Origin: Thermoplasmata archaeon
GTDB lineage: Archaea > Thermoplasmatota > Thermoplasmata > Lutacidiplasmatales > UBA184
Length of the DNA stretch: 11,036 bases
Assembly: GCA_030037035.1 (NCBI GenBank)
Contig: JASHSA010000066.1
Location: forward strand, 1-11,036
Direction of reading: 5' to 3'
In this document: in pieces, positions 6,555-11,036 of the stretch
Layout of the letters: every line of letters begins with the position of its first letter
Position numbering within the stretch: position 1 is the stretch's first letter
Made by a program: the position numbers and the translations under genes
The notes under the pieces: model-generated
The model's input: only the letters and a program-made list of their open reading frames with translations
The model's database searches: none
Told to the model about the DNA's origin: nothing

Positions 6555-7392
6555 GCCCGTAGGTCCCTCCTTCGTCTCCATCGTCATCACCACGCGCAAC
6601 GAGGAGCAGCACGTCGGCTCGCTCCTCGAGAGCCTCGCCGTTCAGGAACCTCCGTTCGAGATCGTCCTCGTCGACGCGGAGAGCCGCGACCGCACCGTCG
6701 CGATCGCGGAGGCGTTCCGGGCCGGCCACCCCGGCCTGCTGACGATCGTCCGGCGGCCGTGCTCCCGTGGCGGGGGCCGCAACCTCGGGGTCCAGGCCGC
6801 GCGCGCCGACTTCGTCGCGTTCATCGACGGCGACTGCGTCGCCGACTCGCGCTGGCTCGCCAACCTTCGTCGCGGGGCCGCCGCGTCGACGGTCGTCGCC
6901 GGGAGGACGATGACGATCGGCAAGCCGAAGTACGGCGCCCTCGAGCGGGTCGAACTGTTCCAGGGCGGCTACGACGTCACCTACCCTTCGTGCAACCTCC
7001 TCTACCCGACCGCGCTGTTCCGCGGGCTCGGGGGCTTCGACACCCGATTCGTCACCGCGGAGGACATCGACCTCAACCTGCGGGCCGTCCAGCGCGGGGC
7101 GTCGATCCGCTACGACCCTGACGCGATCGTGCTCCACCACATGCGGGCGACGTTCGTGCGGTTCCTCTACCAGGCGTTCTGGAACGGCTACGGGCGCAAG
7201 CAGCTCACCGAGAAGCACGGGAGCCTCTGGGTCCGCTACCGGCTGCGCCGGCTCCTCTCCGGGCAGAAGGGCGTGATCGCCTGGGCCCGCCTCGCCGCCG
7301 CGTTCACCGGCTACGGCACGCGCATGCTGACCCGGCCGTCCTCGCGACGCGCGCAGGACGCCCGCCGGGACGCGGGGTCGACCGGCGCGTGA
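6544..7392 (+). CDS. GT2-family glycosyltransferase (GT-A fold)
   Basis: Transfers a sugar from a nucleotide-sugar donor to an unknown acceptor; acts on the cytosolic side, as no membrane helix is visible. In the 282-residue product: strand one VSIVITTRNEE (about 11-21), donor-binding IVLVDAESRDRT (40-51), the metal-binding DGD at 95-97 within FVAFIDGDC, the acceptor-side TAEDIDL with Glu173-Asp174 as likely catalytic base region, and WNGYGRKQ near 203-210. The C-terminal 70 residues are basic and amphipathic and could touch the membrane. The only suitable start is TTG 6544, which overlaps the PRC-barrel gene by 11 bp; GTGAT at 6534-6538 is 5 nt away and could pair with 16S rRNA. Candidate roles are glycan or lipid-linked oligosaccharide synthesis, perhaps for the many sequons on surface proteins; substrate unknown. 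Confidence 0.9.
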   Translation: MGSEPVGPSFVSIVITTRNEEQHVGSLLESLAVQEPPFEIVLVDAESRDRTVAIAEAFRAGHPGLLTIVRRPCSRGGGRNLGVQAARADFVAFIDGDCVADSRWLANLRRGAAASTVVAGRTMTIGKPKYGALERVELFQGGYDVTYPSCNLLYPTALFRGLGGFDTRFVTAEDIDLNLRAVQRGASIRYDPDAIVLHHMRATFVRFLYQAFWNGYGRKQLTEKHGSLWVRYRLRRLLSGQKGVIAWARLAAAFTGYGTRMLTRPSSRRAQDARRDAGSTGA

Positions 7393-7403
7393 GCGGACGG
7401 GCG

Positions 7404-7433
7404 GACCGACGTTCGGTCGCCCCGTGGCGGGGC
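7404..7433. terminator. Twin hairpins between convergent genes
   Basis: Two perfect stem-loops with 3-nt loops lie almost back to back: GACCGA-CGT-TCGGTC (7404-7418) and GCCCCG-TGG-CGGGGC (7419-7433). They occupy the middle of the 55-bp gap between the glycosyltransferase and roadblock stops and can form in transcripts from either strand. No T tract follows, so the terminator role is inferred from position. Confidence 0.45.
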
Positions 7434-7447
7434 CGGTCGGGGGGTCG

Positions 7448-7807
7448 CTAGTTCGTCTTGAGGAGGTCGGCGACCTTCGCGACCTCTTCCAGCACGTGGG
7501 TCACGTCGGCGCTCTGGTCGACGACGGCGACCAGGAGCGCCTTCTTGCCGCTCCCGACGATGATCGTCTTGGAGTCGTTCCCCTCGACGACGATCCGCTC
7601 CGGCGGGGCCCGGTTGAGCTCGGTGTTGGCGGTCGCGGCGGCCCCGAGGATCGTCGCGCACATGATCGCGAACGTCTCGGTGTAGACCCCCGCGGGGACG
7701 TCGGCGTAGAGGACGAGGCCGTCCCGCGAGACGAGCGCCGTGGCGATCCCCGACACCCGAGACTTCAGGTCCTTGATCACCGCCCCGACGTTGCCCGTGG
7801 CCATCAT
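7448..7807 (-). CDS. Roadblock/LC7 domain protein
   Basis: Small dimer-forming roadblock/LC7 protein of 119 residues; the family includes dynein light chains, MglB and regulators of Ras-like GTPases. Features seen: opening helix GNVGAVIKDLKSRVSGIATALV, then the strand pair RDGLVLYAD, a long middle helix ETFAIMCATILGAAATANTEL, strands ERIVVEGNDSKTIIVGSG and KKALLVAVVDQ, and a closing helix VTHVLEEVAKVADLL. This is the standard alpha-beta-alpha order and length. ATG 7807 is preferred because GGGGAG (7820-7815) lies 7 nt away; GTG 7810 and ATG 7804 are alternatives. It follows the V4R gene by 13 nt and shares its transcript. No small GTPase is visible in the window, so the partner is unknown. 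Archaeal roadblock proteins are common and mostly uncharacterised. Confidence 0.9.
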   Translation of the reverse strand: MMATGNVGAVIKDLKSRVSGIATALVSRDGLVLYADVPAGVYTETFAIMCATILGAAATANTELNRAPPERIVVEGNDSKTIIVGSGKKALLVAVVDQSADVTHVLEEVAKVADLLKTN

Positions 7808-7814
7808 CACCTCG

Positions 7815-7820
7815 CTCCCC
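7815..7820 (-). promoter_or_regulatory. Ribosome binding site of the roadblock gene
   Basis: GGGGAG on the minus strand directly after the V4R stop codon (TGA 7823-7821), 7 nt before ATG 7807. It supports this start and an operon in which only the second gene uses a Shine-Dalgarno sequence. Confidence 0.5.
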
Positions 7821-8228
7821 TCACAGCTCCTCGACCCGGAATCGGCATTCGCGCTGCCCGGTGCTCGCGCACGCCTCTTCAGTGCATTTGACGCGCTCCC
7901 CCTTAAAACGTTCGTAGAACTCGCGAAGGATGCCCCGGAGGCGGTGGCACGTCGGGATGTCGCTCGGAGCGACCTCGATCGACCCCCGGGCGACCACTTC
8001 GTGGTCGGCGAACTTGACCTCCTCGACCCAGCCGCGCTCCTCGAGCAGACGGGCGGCCCGCTCGAAGTAGTGCGGGCGGTCCTTGAGGGCCTCCTCGGCC
8101 ATGTTCCCGCCGATCACCGAGCCTTCCTTGAAGAACAGTCCGTGGCAGGCGTGGGACATCACCCCCTCGTAGAGCTCCTTGATCTGCCGGAGCTCCGTCT
8201 GGTCGAGCTTGACGTGGCGGGTCGGCAT
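7821..8228 (-). CDS. V4R domain protein (4-vinyl reductase / TRAPP-like fold)
   Basis: A 135-residue stand-alone V4R domain. V4R is a predicted small-molecule-binding domain (as in MsvR, XylR and DmpR sensors) and shares its fold with Bet3-type TRAPP subunits and haem-NO-binding domains. Support: a helical N-terminal part with the GSVIGGNMAEEAL segment, FERAARLLEERGWVEEVKF, and the characteristic Cys-rich close KCTEEACASTGQRECRFRV (C115, C120, C128; other Cys at 28 and 94), matching the C-x4-C...G...C-x-F ending of the family. The cysteines may bind a metal or cofactor, which I cannot settle. No DNA-binding domain is attached. ATG 8228 coincides with the transcript start predicted from the TATA box at 8258-8251, so the mRNA is probably leaderless; a GGGAGGT at 8251-8245 lies too far from the start (16 nt) to serve it. 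First gene of an operon with the roadblock gene. Confidence 0.85.
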   Translation of the reverse strand: MPTRHVKLDQTELRQIKELYEGVMSHACHGLFFKEGSVIGGNMAEEALKDRPHYFERAARLLEERGWVEEVKFADHEVVARGSIEVAPSDIPTCHRLRGILREFYERFKGERVKCTEEACASTGQRECRFRVEEL

Positions 8229-8250
8229 CGCCGCCGCACCGGCGACCTCC

Positions 8251-8258
8251 CTATAAAC
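8251..8258 (-). promoter_or_regulatory. TATA box of the V4R-roadblock operon
   Basis: GTTTATAG on the minus strand, centred 26 bp before the A of ATG 8228, which is the spacing expected if transcription starts at the start codon itself. It lies in the 64-bp gap after the HAD-like gene. Confidence 0.7.
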
Positions 8259-8292
8259 AGTCCCCTGAACGGCGCCTCACGGCGCGCCCTTG

Positions 8293-9048
8293 CTACGTCG
8301 CGGGGGCGGCCTCGTCGGGCGTCGCGGCGCCGAGCGTCCCGAGCGCCGTCCGGAGCCCTGCCCCGGAGAGGAGGCGCCCGACCCGGACGCTCGGCCAGGC
8401 TCCGAACCGGTCGACCAGCAGCCCGCGGACGCCCGCACGGTGGGCCGCGCGCACGTCGCTCCAGTAGAGCGAGCCGACGACCGCCGTAGCCTCGCGGCCG
8501 GCGCCGAGACGATCGACCGCGGCGGTGAGCGCCTCCCGCGCGGGGAGGACCGGGCCGGGGCCGTCGCCCGCGGCCACGAGCAGCTCGCCGTCGAGGCCGA
8601 CCCTCCGAAGGAGCCAGCGGGCGCTCTCCGCCGGCAGCGCGCTCACCGCGCCCAGGCGAACCCCGTCCGCCCGCAGCCGCTCGAGCTCGGGCGCGACCTC
8701 GGGGTACCGCTCGACCTCGCCGGTCGGGTGGAGCATGCGGCGCACGACGGCGTCGCCCTCCTCGGGCGGCAGGGAGCGCTGGGCGATCGCCCGCAGCGTC
8801 TCGCCGAGGTGCTCGACGAGCGCCACGCCGTCGGCCGGGGGCGCCTTCCCCGTCACCCCGAGCCAGCGGCGATGGTCCCAGGCCCGCGTCGAGCGGCGCA
8901 CGACGGTCTGGACGTGCCGCTCCCCGAGGAGCGGCCCCTGCGGGCGCCAGGCCCACTGCCAGGCTCGCACGCTCTCCAGCGGCGCAAGGACCCCCTCGAC
9001 GCCGAGCAGCACCGCTCGGACGCTCTGGACAGCTTCGTCGGCCGGCAC
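8293..9048 (-). CDS. HAD-superfamily-like protein with degenerate catalytic motifs
   Basis: The overall plan is a HAD hydrolase of the phosphatase type, 251 residues: an N-terminal Rossmann strand, a helical cap (about 24-110), then a core with HAD spacing. The usual motif I DxDGT is AVLLGVEGVL here, with Gly16 in place of the nucleophile Asp and Glu18 in place of the second Asp. The motif II Ser is kept (Ser136 in GAVSALP). The motif III Lys is not evident; only Arg171 lies near. Motif IV reads VVGSLYWSDVRAAHRAG, keeping Asp198 but not the GDS acid. The fold call rests on this spacing and on typical phrases such as ARWLLRRVGLDGEL and AGVRGLLVDR. It is probably not an active phosphatase, though a changed activity cannot be excluded. 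The start is GTG 9048, with no clear ribosome binding site, 13 nt after the coiled-coil gene, so the two form an operon and may work together. Confidence 0.7.
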   Translation of the reverse strand: MPADEAVQSVRAVLLGVEGVLAPLESVRAWQWAWRPQGPLLGERHVQTVVRRSTRAWDHRRWLGVTGKAPPADGVALVEHLGETLRAIAQRSLPPEEGDAVVRRMLHPTGEVERYPEVAPELERLRADGVRLGAVSALPAESARWLLRRVGLDGELLVAAGDGPGPVLPAREALTAAVDRLGAGREATAVVGSLYWSDVRAAHRAGVRGLLVDRFGAWPSVRVGRLLSGAGLRTALGTLGAATPDEAAPAT

Positions 9049-9061
9049 GAGCGCTTCGCCG

Positions 9062-9928
9062 CTACGGCCGTCCGCGCTTCTGGAGCTCGAGGAGGTCCTC
9101 GGTGGAGACCTTCTCGCCCTTCTTCAGGCGCGCGAGGAAATCCTCCTCGCGCGGCGCCTCGGTCGGCGGGGCCCACGACGCGGGGGCGCGTCCGCCGCGG
9201 GCGGCGTAGAGGAGCTTCTCGATGTCGCGGACCTCCTCGATCGCGGCGATGTGCTGGCGGTGGGCCTCGTCGGCGTTCGCCTTCACCTCGAGGAGCTTCG
9301 CCTGGACGTCGTCCGCCTGCCGTCGGAGCTCGTCCCCCGCCTCGAAGAGGAGGACCATCGCCTCGTGCTCCCGCTGCGCGCTCTCGGCGAGCTCCCCGAC
9401 CGCGGCGTGGTGCTTCTCCGCCTCGTCCCGGGCCTCGGCGAACGCCTTCAGCGTCTCCTCGATCCCCGGGTCTCGGCGGAACTGCTCCTCCTGTTCGCGG
9501 ATCGCCGCCTCGAGGCGCTTCATCTCCTCGAGAAGGCGCTTCTCCTGGTCGCCCGTCAGGGCGGTCGTCATGTGGCGGAACTCGAGCTCCTTGAGGTCCT
9601 TCTTGAGGCGCCAGCCGGGGACCGCCCCCTGGCGGGCCGGCCGGGCCCGCCGCATCTCCTGGACCTTCTCGGAGAGCTCCTGGAACTTGCGGTTCCACTC
9701 TTCGCGGAGCGCCTTCGCCTCCCGGACCTCGGCGTTCAGCTCGTCGCGCCGACGGCGGTGCTCCTGCGCCTCCGCGCTCTTCGCCCGGATCGCGTCGACG
9801 ATCTGCGCGCGCTCGTCGGCGAGGAGACGGGCGTCGGCGTTCAGCCGGTCCCGGCTCGCGCGGAACGCGTCCGCGCGCTGGTTCGACTCCTCGCGTCGCT
9901 GTTCGAGCTCTTCCGTAGGGTCGGGCAA
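9062..9928 (-). CDS. Long coiled-coil protein (COG1340-like)
   Basis: A soluble protein built almost wholly of charged heptad-like helix. Coiled coil runs from the first residues to a break near GAVPGWRLKKDL, then resumes from TGDQEKRLLEEMKRLEAAIREQEEQF through EEVRDIEKLLYAA. A short Pro/Ala-rich linker and a C-terminal EEDFLARLKKGEKVSTEDLLELQKRG segment follow. The RDELN...EW..K..EL layout resembles the conserved archaeal coiled-coil proteins of COG1340, whose role is unknown to me. No signal peptide, membrane helix or ATPase domain is present, so it is not an SMC or Rad50. The frame also opens at TTG 9982 (306 residues), but the TATA box at 9999-9991 predicts transcription from about 9969, downstream of that codon. 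TTG 9928, with GGTG 5 nt upstream, is therefore used, giving 288 residues. First gene of an operon with the HAD-like gene. Confidence 0.75.
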   Translation of the reverse strand: MPDPTEELEQRREESNQRADAFRASRDRLNADARLLADERAQIVDAIRAKSAEAQEHRRRRDELNAEVREAKALREEWNRKFQELSEKVQEMRRARPARQGAVPGWRLKKDLKELEFRHMTTALTGDQEKRLLEEMKRLEAAIREQEEQFRRDPGIEETLKAFAEARDEAEKHHAAVGELAESAQREHEAMVLLFEAGDELRRQADDVQAKLLEVKANADEAHRQHIAAIEEVRDIEKLLYAARGGRAPASWAPPTEAPREEDFLARLKKGEKVSTEDLLELQKRGRP

Positions 9929-9990
9929 ACGGCCACCGTGCCACCGCGTCGGTTCCGGCCGGGGCGGGGTTTCGTTCGACAAAGCCTCGC

Positions 9991-9999
9991 GATATAAAG
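9991..9999 (-). promoter_or_regulatory. TATA box of the coiled-coil/HAD-like operon
   Basis: CTTTATATC on the minus strand is the best TATA match in the window. It predicts transcription from about 9969, which argues for the TTG start at 9928 over that at 9982. Confidence 0.7.
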
Positions 10000-10064
10000 G
10001 CTCCGGAGCGAGGGCCCGCGCGGCGTCGCGCCGCCTCGTCGAACGTTCCGCTTCGACCTCAGCC

Positions 10065-10070
10065 TAATAT
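10065..10070 (+). promoter_or_regulatory. TATA box of herA
   Basis: TAATAT, the only AT-rich stretch before herA, centred about 26 bp ahead of position 10094. This predicts a leaderless or nearly leaderless mRNA beginning at GTG 10096. The element is short and palindromic in part, so it might also act leftward. Confidence 0.5.
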
Positions 10071-10095
10071 CCCGGACGCCGGGTTGGAACCCTCC

Positions 10096-11036
10096 GTGGA
10101 GGAGGTCGGCCGCATCTTCGGCGACGTCGGGCTCGGCCAGTTCCACCTCCTGCTGACCCGGCCGGTCGAGCGCGGCGACTACGTCGCGGTCGACGACGAG
10201 CAGCACGGCAGCGTTCTCTGCCAGCTGGAGGACCTCCGGCGGACGAGCGACCTCGACATCGAGCGGGCGGGAGCGCTCACCGGCCAGAACGACGCGGCGA
10301 TCCACCAGAACCTGCTCGGGGTCGCGAAGGTCGTCGGCTACCGGGACGCGGCCGGGATCGTGAAGTGCCCGTCGATCCCGTTCCGCCCGGGGTCGAAGGT
10401 CTTCCAGGCGGAGGAGCCGCTCATCGCCGAGGTCCTCGGCCTCAAGCACCGGCCGAGCACCGGCGCCTACGTCGGGCTCCTGCGGAACCACAGCCTGCGC
10501 GTCGAGCTCGACATCAACCAGCTCGTCCAGCGGCACGTCAGCGTCCTCGCGAAGACCGGCGGCGGCAAGAGCTACCTCCTGGGCGTCCTGATCGAGGAGC
10601 TCCTCCGGCACAAGGTCACGTGCGTCATCATCGACCCGCACGGCGAGTACGGCAGCCTGCGCCACGCCGCCGAGAAGAGCCCGCAGACGGCGCGCTTCGG
10701 CGTCGAGGTCCAGGGGTTCGCGCGGCAGGTGCAGGAGTACTCCCCGGACGTCTCGCTGAACCCGGGGGCGAAGCCGCTGACGTTCTCGCTGCGGCACACC
10801 GACCTGCGCGACCTCCTGATCTTCATGGGCCTGACGAACGTCAAGAGCTACCTCGGCCCGCTGAAGCAGCTCCTCGAGGCGGCCGCCGCCGCGAACCCGG
10901 AGTACTCGGTCCGCGACCTCGTCCGCGCCGCCGAGCTCGCCGAGGGCGCCGCGTTCGAGACGCTCCACGAGCGCCTCGAGTACGTCGAGCAGACGAAGCT
11001 CCTCGGACCGGTCGGCACGAGCCTGAACGAGCTCGT
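10096..11036 (+). CDS. herA: HerA-type bipolar DNA helicase/translocase, N-terminal part (3' end outside window)
   Basis: Hexameric FtsK/HerA-superfamily ATPase that, in archaea, works with the nuclease NurA and Mre11-Rad50 to resect DNA ends for recombination repair. The 313 visible residues begin with a HAS-barrel (EEVGRIFGDVGLGQFHLLL onward, about 2-90). After RNHSLRVELDINQLVQRHVSVL comes Walker A AKTGGGKS (about 152-159, Lys158). Walker B CVIIDPHGEYG follows, with Asp180 and Glu184, in the HerA-specific DPHGEY form. Then come the typical FSLRHTDLRDLL and helical segments. The frame stays open to the window end, so the gene is cut by the border, not broken. GTG 10096 is chosen: it lies about 2 nt after the transcript start predicted from TAATAT and places the barrel at the usual distance. 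TTG 10084 is an in-frame alternative lying upstream of that point. It is divergent from the coiled-coil gene; nurA, mre11 and rad50 are not in view. Confidence 0.93.
   Translation, partial: MEEVGRIFGDVGLGQFHLLLTRPVERGDYVAVDDEQHGSVLCQLEDLRRTSDLDIERAGALTGQNDAAIHQNLLGVAKVVGYRDAAGIVKCPSIPFRPGSKVFQAEEPLIAEVLGLKHRPSTGAYVGLLRNHSLRVELDINQLVQRHVSVLAKTGGGKSYLLGVLIEELLRHKVTCVIIDPHGEYGSLRHAAEKSPQTARFGVEVQGFARQVQEYSPDVSLNPGAKPLTFSLRHTDLRDLLIFMGLTNVKSYLGPLKQLLEAAAAANPEYSVRDLVRAAELAEGAAFETLHERLEYVEQTKLLGPVGTSLNEL

Noticed and set aside
8273..8292. Dyad-like GGCGCC/GGCGCGCC sequence after the HAD-like stop
   Set aside because: Only about five pairs can form with a long loop, and GGCGCGCC-like words are expected by chance in such G+C-rich DNA.
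8290..9997. Long plus-strand frames opposite the HAD-like and coiled-coil genes
   Set aside because: The products are Arg/Ser/Pro or Leu/Arg-rich with no recognisable domain. The minus-strand frames show HAD spacing and regular coiled coil, with a matching promoter.
1..11036. Mobile elements, CRISPR arrays, long direct repeats
   Set aside because: I found no transposase, integrase or terminal inverted repeats, no regularly spaced repeats, and no shift in base composition suggesting an island.

Overview
The window is dense, very G+C-rich archaeal DNA. The archaeal assignment rests on several gene types seen together: a Cdc48/VAT-type AAA ATPase, eL18-uL13-uS9-RpoN in the archaeal order, a HerA-type helicase, small PRC-barrel, V4R and roadblock proteins, and AT-rich TATA boxes about 26 nt upstream of many starts. 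A Thermoplasmata-like euryarchaeote with high G+C is my best guess, but the sequence alone does not fix the lineage. I see no mobile elements, CRISPR arrays, tRNA or rRNA genes, and gene density is normal for a chromosomal core region.

Layout: (1) 1-1032 (+) is the C-terminal part of a Cdc48-family ATPase ending in a proteasome-docking HbYX-like tripeptide. (2) 1158-4574 (+) encodes a 1138-residue secreted, C-terminally anchored, sequon-rich surface protein with beta-sandwich domains and a poly-Asp cytoplasmic tail. (3) 4704-6127 (-) is a tightly packed ribosomal/RNA polymerase operon: eL18, uL13, uS9, RpoN. It ends convergently against the surface protein gene, with a perfect 10-bp hairpin right after the latter's stop. 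(4) 6312-7392 (+) is a two-gene overlapping unit: a small PRC-barrel protein and a GT2 glycosyltransferase. (5) 7448-8228 (-) is a V4R-domain protein followed by a roadblock/LC7 protein, apparently leaderless. (6) 8293-9928 (-) is a long coiled-coil protein followed by a HAD-fold protein that has lost most of its catalytic residues. (7) 10096 to the end (+) is the N-terminal 313 residues of HerA, divergent from the coiled-coil gene.

The core genes cover protein quality control, translation, transcription and DNA end processing. The more open parts are the large surface protein, the V4R-roadblock pair (folds that in eukaryotes belong to GTPase-regulating TRAPP and LC7 proteins), the coiled-coil/pseudo-HAD pair, and the PRC-barrel/glycosyltransferase pair. 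Promoters are unusually legible: against the G+C background there are TATA elements for eL18, PRC-barrel, V4R, coiled-coil and HerA. They predict short or absent 5' leaders and help choose start codons. The two convergent junctions carry perfect G+C hairpins with 3-nt loops.
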